A stretch of DNA of 6,512 nt. Source: Bacteroidales bacterium (GTDB lineage Bacteria; Bacteroidota; Bacteroidia; Bacteroidales; UBA3663). Below are positions 1 to 6,477 of the stretch, one piece after another. Each line of letters begins with the position of its first letter. Within the stretch, counting starts at the first letter, position 1. The position numbers and the translations under genes were made by a program. The notes beneath the pieces are model-generated. The model worked only from the letters and a program-made list of their open reading frames with translations, made no database searches and was not told the DNA's origin. The stretch covers positions 1 through 6,512 of the forward strand of contig SFEH01000116.1 of assembly GCA_004557315.1 (NCBI GenBank). The letters are read 5' to 3'.

Positions 1-1151
1 GCCTCTCGTATGCTCGCCATCACCTGATCGGCAGCACCCTCGCTCTTTATGCCCTTGTATTTCCAGTGGGCAGCCAGGCCTTTCTCTGCCACCTCATCCA
101 TGCGCTTGCTTCTGATCTGCACCTCCACCCATCGGTTCTCTGGGCCATAGACGGTCACGTGGAGCGACTCGTAGCCGTTGGACTTTGGTATCGAGATCCA
201 GTCCTTCATTCGCTTTGGGTTAGGAACGTACATGTCGGTCACTATCGAGTAGATCTGCCAGCACAGCGATTTCTCTTTCTCCAGAGGAGCATCGACGATG
301 ATGCGGATGGCAAAGATGTCATAGATCTTGTCGAGAGTGGTGTTGTGAGCGTTGAGCTTGTGCAGGATTGACGAGATGCTCTTGGTTCGTCCCTTGATCG
401 AGAAAGAGATGTCGGTAGTCTCGCGGATTCTCTGTTCAAGCGGCTTGATGAAGCTCTGGATGTAGTTCTCGCGAGCAGCCTTGGTTTGTTGCAGCTGACT
501 CTCTATCATGTTGAATGTCTCACGGTCGTCGTATTTGACCGTCATGTCTTCAAGCTCGCTCTTGATCGAGTAGAGACCCAGACGATGAGCGATAGGGATG
601 TAGAGACACTTGCATTCCTGGGTAACGTGCTTGCGGTATTCAGTCTCGTCACTATGGTTGAGCATCTTCATGAGCACATAGCGGTCGGCAATGAGGCAGA
701 TGACTACACGGACGTCTTCGGCCAATGAGATCAGGAGACGGCGGAAGTTCTCGTCCATGATGCTGCCATGCTGTGAGTATAGCTCCATGACCTTCGACAT
801 GCACGATATGAGATGAGCGGTGTCTTCGCCAAACTTGCTGCGGATCTCTGCTATCTCGATGGAGCCTGTCGCTACAAGAGGGTAGAGCAGTACAGTTAGG
901 ATCGAAGGCTGCTTCAGGCCGACCTTCTCATGCAGAACCTGACAGGTCTGGACATTCTTCAGGAGCAATGATATGCCATGAATGTCGCGATTGTATGCAC
1001 CCGATTTTATACCTTTTAATACATATTCGCGTATCAATCTCCATTCCGTTGCCGAGAACATCGGACGGACAGATTCGGCAAGGTAAAGATAGACCTCACG
1101 GAACTGACGTAACTCTTCACTTTTGTAGTATTCTTTGCTTAATAGTTTCAT
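1..1151 (-). CDS. relA: RelA/SpoT-family (p)ppGpp synthetase, degenerate hydrolase domain (partial, C-terminus outside window)
   Basis: Makes the stringent-response alarmone (p)ppGpp by transferring pyrophosphate from ATP to GDP or GTP in the cytoplasm. Reading the minus strand from the ATG at 1151 gives 383 residues open to the window edge. Residues 1-165 correspond to the HD hydrolase domain, but the usual LHDxxED motif reads LLYPLVATG (88-96), so the metal-binding His and Asp are Tyr90 and Pro91 and the following acidic pair is lost. ADR (155-157) survives. Residues 230-365 form an intact synthetase domain: GRTKSISSILHK (254-265), IYDIFAIR with Asp278, NGYESLH (325-331), EVQIR with Glu343 and AAHWKYKG (360-367). 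The TGS and ACT regions expected in long RSH proteins would lie beyond position 1. A weak AGGG lies just upstream of the start, and a TTG/TACTTTCG promoter candidate about 40-80 bases upstream. I infer a RelA-like synthetase without hydrolase activity; Bacteroidetes usually carry a separate SpoT. The family is certain; the symbol is inferred from the dead HD site. Confidence 0.95.
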   Translation of the reverse strand, partial: MKLLSKEYYKSEELRQFREVYLYLAESVRPMFSATEWRLIREYVLKGIKSGAYNRDIHGISLLLKNVQTCQVLHEKVGLKQPSILTVLLYPLVATGSIEIAEIRSKFGEDTAHLISCMSKVMELYSQHGSIMDENFRRLLISLAEDVRVVICLIADRYVLMKMLNHSDETEYRKHVTQECKCLYIPIAHRLGLYSIKSELEDMTVKYDDRETFNMIESQLQQTKAARENYIQSFIKPLEQRIRETTDISFSIKGRTKSISSILHKLNAHNTTLDKIYDIFAIRIIVDAPLEKEKSLCWQIYSIVTDMYVPNPKRMKDWISIPKSNGYESLHVTVYGPENRWVEVQIRSKRMDEVAEKGLAAHWKYKGIKSEGAADQVMASIRE

Positions 1152-1192
1152 ATTTTCGCCCTACATGTTACCAAAATTCATTATTTTTGCCA

Positions 1193-1229
1193 CGAAAGTA
1201 CTTTTTTTTTCGATTAGTTGATACAACAA
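1193..1229 (-). promoter_or_regulatory. Candidate Bacteroidetes-type promoter for the RelA/SpoT gene
   Basis: On the minus strand, TACTTTCG (1200 to 1193) matches the Bacteroidetes -7 consensus TAnnTTTG except for one base. TTGTTGT (1229 to 1223) lies upstream as a -33 candidate; the second TTGT is 22 bases from the -7 box, near the upper end of normal spacing. A start of transcription about 35 bases before the ATG would follow. This is a motif match only, but its placement and orientation suit the gene. Confidence 0.55.
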
Positions 1230-1251
1230 TAGATAAAAATAACTAATTTTG
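1218..1251 (+). promoter_or_regulatory. Candidate Bacteroidetes-type promoter for the DUF4301 operon
   Basis: TAATTTTG at 1244-1251 is a full match to the -7 consensus TAnnTTTG. A TTG at 1218-1220 lies 23 bases upstream and could serve as the -33 element, at the long end of the usual spacing. The predicted leader would be about 50 bases, very AT-rich, and without a clear Shine-Dalgarno sequence, as is common in this phylum. The rest of the 158-base intergenic region (1152-1309) shows no other gene or obvious hairpin. Confidence 0.5.
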
Positions 1252-1309
1252 GGCAATTTTTAAGAGAATTTTAGTCAAAATTCATTTTTAATATTATAAT
1301 CTCAATCCT

Positions 1310-2833
1310 ATGTTTACACAGAAAGACCTTGAATTATTGGAAAAGAAGGGAATTACAGTTGAAAAAGCAGAAAGCCAGTTGGCTTGTTTTGCAAAAGGCT
1401 TCCCTTACCTTAATCTGAAGAGTGCAGCGTCATACGATTACGGCATCGTATCTATCGACGATGATGCAGCAACTTACTATCAGGACCTCTGGACAAAGTA
1501 CCTTGCTGCCAACAAGCAGATCTTGAAGTTCGTTCCTGCTTCTGGTGCTGCAAGTCGTATGTTCAAGAATGTATTCGAGTTTGTCTCTGCTGACTACAGC
1601 GAACCTACTACTGATTTCGAGAAGAAGTTCTTCTCACAGATTCATGACTTCGCTTTCTTCGGTCAGCTGAATGACGTTTGCGTGAAAAACAATGGCAAGG
1701 ACATCGATGCGTTGATTGCAGAAGGCAACTACAAGGCAGTGGCAAGCAACATGCTCAATGCCGAGGGTCTCAACTATGGCAGTCTTCCAAAGGGATTGCT
1801 CACTTTCCATCGCGCTGGCGATACTACACGCAAGGCATTCGAGGAGCATCTCGTAGAAGGCGCTCTCTACGCTGCAAATGGTGAAGGCAATGTCAATCTT
1901 CATTTTACTGTTTCTCCTGAACACATTGAGTTGTTCAAGGCTCTTGCAAAAGAGAAGGTTGGCCTTTATGAGAAGAGATATGGCGTCAAGTATAATATCT
2001 CATTCTCTGTTCAGAAGTCATCGACCGACACTATTGCTGCTGCGATGGACAATACTCCTTTCCGCGATGAAAACGGCAGCCTCGTGTTCCGTCCAGGCGG
2101 TCATGGCGCACTCATCGAGAATCTCAACGAGCTTGAGGCAGATGTCATCTTCGTGAAGAATATCGACAACGTGGTGCCAGACAAGCTCAAGCCAATCACC
2201 GTCAAGTACAAGCAGATCATCGGTGGTGTGCTCGTCAGCCTCCAGCAGAAGATCTTCAGCTATCTCCTCTGCCTTGAGAACGGCAAATATACTCACGAGC
2301 AGCTGATGGATATGCTCTATTTCCTCCAGAACAAGCTCTTCATCAAGAATCCTGATACCAAGCTTCTCGACGACAGCGAGCTTGCCCTCTATATCAAGAA
2401 CAAGCTCAACCGCCCATTGCGCGTGTGCGGTATGGTGAAGAATGTGGGTGAGCCTGGTGGCGGTCCTTTCATCGCTCAAAGCCCAGACGGCACATTCCAG
2501 AGCCAGATCCTCGAGAGCTCACAGATCGACATGAACAACGAGGCGTCGGTTGCAATGTTCAAGCAGGGCAGCCACTTCAATCCAGTTGATCTCGTTTGTG
2601 CAGTGCGTGACAAGAACGGCAAGCCATTCAACCTCCTCAACTTTGTTGATCCACAGACAGGCTTCATCAGCTTCAAGTCGAAGAACGGCAAGGAGCTCAA
2701 GGCACTCGAATTGCCAGGACTCTGGAATGGTGCGATGTCAGACTGGAACACTGTATTCGTAGAAGTGCCAATCGAGACATTCAATCCGGTGAAGACTGTC
2801 AACGACCTGCTCCGTCCACAGCATCAAGCATAA
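1310..2833 (+). CDS. DUF4301 family protein, possible nucleotidyltransferase-like fold
   Basis: A 507-residue protein that I recognise as the DUF4301 family, found mainly in Bacteroidetes and without an established function. No signal peptide or membrane segment is visible, so it should be cytoplasmic. Several motifs recall UDP-sugar pyrophosphorylases: VPASGAASRM (75-84) resembles the glycine-rich nucleotide loop that ends in R-M or R-L; PKGLLTFH (160-167) resembles the PKG/PKP lysine motif; PGGHGALIENL (262-272) followed by VKNIDNVV (282-289) resembles the PGGxG...VDN nucleotide-sugar and metal site. Further glycine-rich or conserved-looking stretches are VKNVGEPGGGPF (376-387) and LWNGAMSDWN (471-480). 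The catalytic assignment is my inference from motif order, not an established function. The ATG is the first in frame after a promoter candidate and gives an ordinary N-terminus. The gene leads a tightly packed plus-strand cluster, with the nucleoside permease starting 21 bases after its stop. Confidence 0.9.
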   Translation: MFTQKDLELLEKKGITVEKAESQLACFAKGFPYLNLKSAASYDYGIVSIDDDAATYYQDLWTKYLAANKQILKFVPASGAASRMFKNVFEFVSADYSEPTTDFEKKFFSQIHDFAFFGQLNDVCVKNNGKDIDALIAEGNYKAVASNMLNAEGLNYGSLPKGLLTFHRAGDTTRKAFEEHLVEGALYAANGEGNVNLHFTVSPEHIELFKALAKEKVGLYEKRYGVKYNISFSVQKSSTDTIAAAMDNTPFRDENGSLVFRPGGHGALIENLNELEADVIFVKNIDNVVPDKLKPITVKYKQIIGGVLVSLQQKIFSYLLCLENGKYTHEQLMDMLYFLQNKLFIKNPDTKLLDDSELALYIKNKLNRPLRVCGMVKNVGEPGGGPFIAQSPDGTFQSQILESSQIDMNNEASVAMFKQGSHFNPVDLVCAVRDKNGKPFNLLNFVDPQTGFISFKSKNGKELKALELPGLWNGAMSDWNTVFVEVPIETFNPVKTVNDLLRPQHQA

Positions 2834-2854
2834 ATATCGCTCCTATATAATAAT

Positions 2855-4135
2855 ATGAATATGAAGCTTCGCCTCATAGTGATGAACTTTCTTGAGTTCG
2901 CTGTATGGGGCTCTTATCTCACTTCAATGGGTGCCTACCTTGCAAATGCAGGGTTAGGCACTGATATTGGAAACTACTATGCACTCCAGGGTGTCGTGAG
3001 TCTTTTCATGCCTGCTATCATGGGCATCATTGCCGACCGTTGGGTTCAAGCTCAACGACTGCTCTCGTTCTGTCATTTCATGGCTGCTGCATTCATGGTT
3101 GTGGCTGCATGGATAGGGTTGAGTGCAATGAACGCTGGCGAACCTGTCAACGGAACTGCATTGTTCTGGTCATATAGCGCAAGTATTGCCTTCTATATGC
3201 CGACCCTTGCCCTTTCCAATTCCGTAGCTTATACGGCTTTGGACAAGGCAGGACTGGATACCATCAAGGCATTTCCGCCAATCCGAGTATTCGGAACAGT
3301 CGGATTCCTTTGTGCCATGTGGCTCGTTGACCTTGCAGGCTGGCAGAACACGCCTATTCAGTTCATCGAATCTGCAGTGTTTGGTGTTCTCTTGAGTGTC
3401 TATGCCCTTACCATGCCTTCGTGTCCTGTCGGCACCAAGTCGGGTAAACTGTCGTTTGCAGAGGTTTTTGGCCTAAAGGCTTTCCGACTCTTCAAGGATA
3501 AGAAGATGGCATATTTCTTCATCTTTTCGTTCCTTCTCGGAGTGAGTCTCCAGATTACCAACGGCTATGCCAATCCTTACATCCAGTCGTTTGGACAGTA
3601 TGAGGGGTTCGAAGGTCTTTTCTTTGTCAAGCATAGCAACCTGCTGGTATCGTTGAGTCAGATAAGTGAAACGCTCTGTATTCTGCTTATACCTTTCTTC
3701 CTCCGCCGTTATGGCATCAAGATTGTCATGCTCATCGCCATGCTCGCGTGGGTTGGACGATTCGGCTTCTTCGCTTGCGGAGATCCAGGAAATGGAGTAT
3801 GGCTGTTTATCCTGTCATGTATAGTCTATGGCGTTGCGTTCGATTTCTTCAACGTGTCAGGTTCGCTATTCGTCGATCGCGAAACTGACTTGTCCATCCG
3901 TTCGTCGGCTCAGGGTCTGTTCGTCATGATGACCAACGGATTTGGTGCTACTATAGGTTCATTGTCGGCCAAGGAGGTCATCAACCATTATGTATATACC
4001 AATCCTGATGTTCCGACCTACATGAGCCTTGAAGGATGGCGCACATCATGGTATATCTTTGCAGGATATGCATTGGTTGTGGCAATTGCCTTTGCAATCT
4101 TGTTCAAGTACAAACACGTCAGGGAAGAGAAGTAA
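2855..4135 (+). CDS. Nucleoside:H+ symporter, NupG/XapB-type major facilitator
   Basis: An inner-membrane carrier that probably imports nucleosides with protons. The 426 residues are rich in hydrophobic segments, consistent with the usual 12-helix topology and with the family's normal length of about 420. Recognisable family features are EFAVWGSYLTSMGAYL (14-29) in helix 1, GIIADRW (57-63) in the first cytoplasmic loop, PPIRVFGTVGF (141-151), SQISETLCILLIPFFLRRYG (268-287), VAFDFFNVSGSLFVD (327-341) and SSAQGLFVMMTNGFG (350-364). The short C-terminal tail is basic (KYKHVREEK). There are two in-frame ATGs, at 2855 and 2861; the first is chosen for convention and no Shine-Dalgarno sequence separates them. 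The stop codon shares its last base with the start of rsmE, so the two are probably translationally coupled. Family membership is secure; the exact nucleoside substrate cannot be read from the sequence. Confidence 0.93.
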   Translation: MNMKLRLIVMNFLEFAVWGSYLTSMGAYLANAGLGTDIGNYYALQGVVSLFMPAIMGIIADRWVQAQRLLSFCHFMAAAFMVVAAWIGLSAMNAGEPVNGTALFWSYSASIAFYMPTLALSNSVAYTALDKAGLDTIKAFPPIRVFGTVGFLCAMWLVDLAGWQNTPIQFIESAVFGVLLSVYALTMPSCPVGTKSGKLSFAEVFGLKAFRLFKDKKMAYFFIFSFLLGVSLQITNGYANPYIQSFGQYEGFEGLFFVKHSNLLVSLSQISETLCILLIPFFLRRYGIKIVMLIAMLAWVGRFGFFACGDPGNGVWLFILSCIVYGVAFDFFNVSGSLFVDRETDLSIRSSAQGLFVMMTNGFGATIGSLSAKEVINHYVYTNPDVPTYMSLEGWRTSWYIFAGYALVVAIAFAILFKYKHVREEK

Positions 4136-4137
4136 TG
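4121..4137 (+). promoter_or_regulatory. Ribosome binding site and stop/start overlap that fix the rsmE start
   Basis: The stop TAA of the permease gene and the ATG of rsmE overlap by one base (TAATG, 4133-4137). A purine-rich AGGGAAGAGAAG (4121-4132) lies directly before it and can act as a Shine-Dalgarno sequence, unusual for this window where most genes lack one. This supports 4135 as the true start, rather than an upstream in-frame ATG at 4036 inside the permease gene, and suggests translational coupling. Confidence 0.75.
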
Positions 4138-4845
4138 ATTATATTCTATTCACCCGATATCGCGACAAGTCATGAGCTCGACGAAGAACAGTCGGGCCAT
4201 GCTGTCCGCGTACTCCGACACAAAGATGGTGATGAGCTGGTGATTGTCGATGGCAATGGCAACTTCTATGACACACACATCGTCAACGCACATCCAAAAC
4301 ACTGTGCAGTCGAGATCGACAACGTGACAGAAGAGAATCATTGGCCATACCATGTCGAGCTTGCCGTTGCTCCAACCAAGAACCTCGACCGAATGGAATG
4401 GTTCATCGAGAAAGCTACGGAAATGGGTCTCGATCGTTTCGTGCCTCTCAAATGCCGTTTTTCCGAACGAAAGGAACTGAAAACCGAACGTATCCGCAAG
4501 ATTGCCATTTCGGCGATGAAGCAAAGCCTGAAGGCGACACTTCCAGCAATAGAAGAGATGGTCGATATCAAATCTTATATCAAGGAGGAATTTGATGGAC
4601 AGAAGTTCATTGCACATTGCATCAAGGATGCACCCCGAAAACTTTTGAGCAAGGAAATCTCACCTCAGCAGAAAGTCAGAATACTCATTGGTCCTGAAGG
4701 AGATTTCTCGGAAGAAGAGATTGCATTGGCAATAGATAACGGATATGTTCCAGTGTCACTCGGAGAACAGAGACTGCGAACAGAGACAGCAGCACTGGCA
4801 GCCGTTCATACGATACACGTCATCAATGAATTGTCATCAATCTGA
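4135..4845 (+). CDS. rsmE: 16S rRNA m3U1498 methyltransferase RsmE
   Basis: Methylates N3 of U1498 in 16S rRNA of the 30S subunit using S-adenosylmethionine. With the start at 4135 the protein has 236 residues, the family's usual length, and begins MIIFYSP, a typical RsmE N-terminus. The N-terminal PUA-like RNA-binding domain includes HAVRVLRHKDGD (22-33). The remainder is the SPOUT knotted domain: KNLDRMEWFIEKATEMG (82-98), KQSLKATLP (129-137), the cofactor-binding knot motifs ILIGPEGDFS (183-192) and LGEQRLRTETA (209-219). All characteristic elements are present and I see no lesion. An in-frame extension back to 4036 exists but lies within the permease gene and gives a sequence unlike the family, so I reject it. 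It is the third gene in the cluster; kdsA follows after 38 bases. Confidence 0.96.
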   Translation: MIIFYSPDIATSHELDEEQSGHAVRVLRHKDGDELVIVDGNGNFYDTHIVNAHPKHCAVEIDNVTEENHWPYHVELAVAPTKNLDRMEWFIEKATEMGLDRFVPLKCRFSERKELKTERIRKIAISAMKQSLKATLPAIEEMVDIKSYIKEEFDGQKFIAHCIKDAPRKLLSKEISPQQKVRILIGPEGDFSEEEIALAIDNGYVPVSLGEQRLRTETAALAAVHTIHVINELSSI

Positions 4846-4861
4846 AATAACCTTATTTATT
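4831..4861 (+). promoter_or_regulatory. Weak promoter candidate before kdsA
   Basis: TTG at 4831-4833, in the end of rsmE, is followed after 20 bases by TATTTATT (4854-4861), which matches the Bacteroidetes -7 box TAnnTTTG at all but two specified positions. The 38-base gap between rsmE and kdsA is strongly AT-rich and has no visible hairpin terminator. An internal promoter here is possible but weakly supported; read-through from upstream is equally plausible. Confidence 0.22.
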
Positions 4862-4883
4862 TACACCTATTAACTTATTATTT

Positions 4884-5690
4884 ATGAATATTGAATACCT
4901 AAAGTCATCCAAAGCTAATAATTTCTTCCTTTTGGCTGGCCCTTGCGTTATTGAAGGAGAGGAAATGGCTCTCGATATTGCAGAGAAGATGGTAAAGATC
5001 ACTTCTCGTCTCGATATCCCATACGTTTTCAAAGGCTCATACCGCAAAGCCAACCGTTCGCGCATTGACTCATTCACAGGAATAGGTGATGAAAAGGCTC
5101 TCAAGGTCCTGAAGAAAGTGAGAGACACGTTCGGCATTCCTGTCGTAACAGATATCCATGCTGCCGAAGAGGCTGCAATGGCTGCCGAATATGTCGATAT
5201 TCTCCAGATCCCTGCCTTCCTCTGCCGTCAGTCAGATCTGCTCATTGCAGCAGCAAAGACAGGCAAGGTGGTCAACATCAAGAAAGGGCAGTTCCTGGCT
5301 CCAGATGCAATGAAGTTTGCAGCACAGAAAGTCATCGAGAGTGGCAACGATCAGGTAATGCTCACCGACCGTGGAACGACATTCGGCTATCAGGATCTCA
5401 TCATCGACTACCGAGGCATTCCAAAGATGCAGGAGACAGGATGCCCAGTCATACTCGATATTACTCATTCATTGCAGCAGCCAAACACTACTTCAGGTGT
5501 CACAGGAGGCTTGCCACATCTCATTGAGACAGTGGCAAAGGCTGGTATTGCTGTAGGAGTTGATGGAATTTTTATGGAAACACACCAGAACCCTTCAGTT
5601 GCCAAGAGCGATGGAGCAAACATGCTGCCGCTTGCACAGGTAGAGTCTCTCCTTGAGAAGCTCGTAAGGATCAGACAGGCGGTATTATAA
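4884..5690 (+). CDS. kdsA: 3-deoxy-D-manno-octulosonate 8-phosphate synthase, metal-dependent class
   Basis: Condenses phosphoenolpyruvate with arabinose 5-phosphate to KDO 8-phosphate, an early committed step for the KDO of lipopolysaccharide in the cytoplasm. The 268 residues span the whole TIM-barrel enzyme. Diagnostic motifs are LAGPCVIEGE (17-26), FKGSYRKANRSR (49-60), VVTDIH (87-92), LQIPAFLCRQSDLL (107-120), NIKKGQFLAP (131-140), LDITHSLQQP (191-200), GVDGIFMETHQNP (225-237) and KSDGANMLPL (241-250). The candidate metal ligands Cys21, His195, Glu232 and Asp243 are spaced 174, 37 and 11 residues apart, exactly as in the metal-dependent Aquifex aeolicus enzyme (Cys11, His185, Glu222, Asp233); the metal-independent E. 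coli type has Asn in place of the Cys. The start ATG sits in an AT-rich leader without a clear Shine-Dalgarno sequence. In related genomes an arabinose-5-phosphate isomerase gene often lies nearby; here cas6 follows instead, after 10 bases. Confidence 0.97.
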   Translation: MNIEYLKSSKANNFFLLAGPCVIEGEEMALDIAEKMVKITSRLDIPYVFKGSYRKANRSRIDSFTGIGDEKALKVLKKVRDTFGIPVVTDIHAAEEAAMAAEYVDILQIPAFLCRQSDLLIAAAKTGKVVNIKKGQFLAPDAMKFAAQKVIESGNDQVMLTDRGTTFGYQDLIIDYRGIPKMQETGCPVILDITHSLQQPNTTSGVTGGLPHLIETVAKAGIAVGVDGIFMETHQNPSVAKSDGANMLPLAQVESLLEKLVRIRQAVL

Positions 5691-5700
5691 CAAGTAAGGT

Positions 5701-6477
5701 ATGAGATTTAGAGTTGTTTTAAAACTTAATGTCAAAACAGCAGGCCGAGTATTACCCATAAGCTATCAATGCGAACTCAGCAATGCTATTAACTGGCTGC
5801 TCACTTCCGATAGACAGCTATACAGGAAGTGGCTGCAAGCGAACAACCTTACAGAGAATGATACACATGTGTTCAGCCCTTATAGCTTGAGCAATCTGTA
5901 TGTGCCACATCTGTTCGTGTTCCAGGACCGAATGACCATCCAAGTGCCTCGCGTGCAATTCTGGATTTCCTTCCATCACAACGAATGGACATTGGAGTAT
6001 CTCAATGAGGCTCTTCTCAACAAGCGGTTTGATCTGGGCGACCACAAGAGTTTTGTGAATTTTGTTGTTGAATCTATCACTCCTGTCAAGTCGGTTGACT
6101 TTGCCGAGACGATGATTTATCAGTCTATTTCACCTGTGAATGTTGCTGCTGTCCGCAATGACAACACTATCGAGTATCTCAATCCTGATAATAAATATTT
6201 CCCGCAGTTTATCGTCGAGGATCTGATTGAACGCTGGGAATTCATCAACAAGAAGTCCTATAACGGTTCAAAGGATTTCAGTTTCCGACAGCTTTTCCCA
6301 TCTAAACGCAAAGCAGTCAAAGTAATTTACAATAACCGTCTGACCTTGGTGATATCGCACATGCTCAAGTTCGAAATGACAATGGATCCATTGCTTCATG
6401 AGATTGCCTATGATCTTGGCATAGGAAATGATGTGTACAATGGATTTGGGTACATCGAATTACTGAACAAAGACTAA
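5701..6477 (+). CDS. cas6: CRISPR-associated endoribonuclease Cas6 family protein
   Basis: Cas6 proteins cut CRISPR precursor RNA within its repeats to yield guide RNAs for type I or type III effector complexes. The 258-residue length is typical. The layout matches two tandem ferredoxin-like (RAMP) folds: a first beta strand MRFRVVLKLN (1-10), then LPISYQCELSNAINWLL (18-34), FSPYSLSNLYV (58-68), VQFWISF (85-91), a central FVVESITPVKSV (121-132) with QSISPVNV (141-148), and the glycine-rich C-terminal loop GIGNDVYNGFGYIELL (240-255), the family's clearest signature. Tyr22 lies where Pyrococcus Cas6 has a catalytic Tyr, but the segment normally holding a His (FLHxxG) reads WLQANNL (44-50), with Gln46. 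A strict active-site assignment is therefore uncertain, and activity could rest on other residues or be lost. It starts 10 bases after kdsA, with AAGG shortly upstream as a weak Shine-Dalgarno. No other cas gene is inside the window, so the subtype cannot be told. Confidence 0.9.
   Translation: MRFRVVLKLNVKTAGRVLPISYQCELSNAINWLLTSDRQLYRKWLQANNLTENDTHVFSPYSLSNLYVPHLFVFQDRMTIQVPRVQFWISFHHNEWTLEYLNEALLNKRFDLGDHKSFVNFVVESITPVKSVDFAETMIYQSISPVNVAAVRNDNTIEYLNPDNKYFPQFIVEDLIERWEFINKKSYNGSKDFSFRQLFPSKRKAVKVIYNNRLTLVISHMLKFEMTMDPLLHEIAYDLGIGNDVYNGFGYIELLNKD

Noticed and set aside
66..728. Open plus-strand frames at 66-371 and 486-728
   Set aside because: They lie opposite a continuous minus-strand RelA/SpoT reading frame with many conserved motifs, and their translations show no recognisable family features.
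968..1246. Plus-strand frame running from within the RelA/SpoT gene into the intergenic region
   Set aside because: It is opposite the RelA/SpoT N-terminus and its end crosses the promoter region; the translated C-terminus reflects AT-rich noncoding DNA.
2018..2802. Long minus-strand open frames (2018-2479 and 2476-2802) opposite the DUF4301 gene
   Set aside because: They mirror the coding frame of the plus-strand gene through codon bias and have no recognisable protein features or upstream signals.
4036..4134. In-frame upstream extension of rsmE to an ATG at 4036
   Set aside because: It lies entirely within the permease gene in another frame; the start at 4135 has a Shine-Dalgarno sequence and gives the normal RsmE N-terminus and length.
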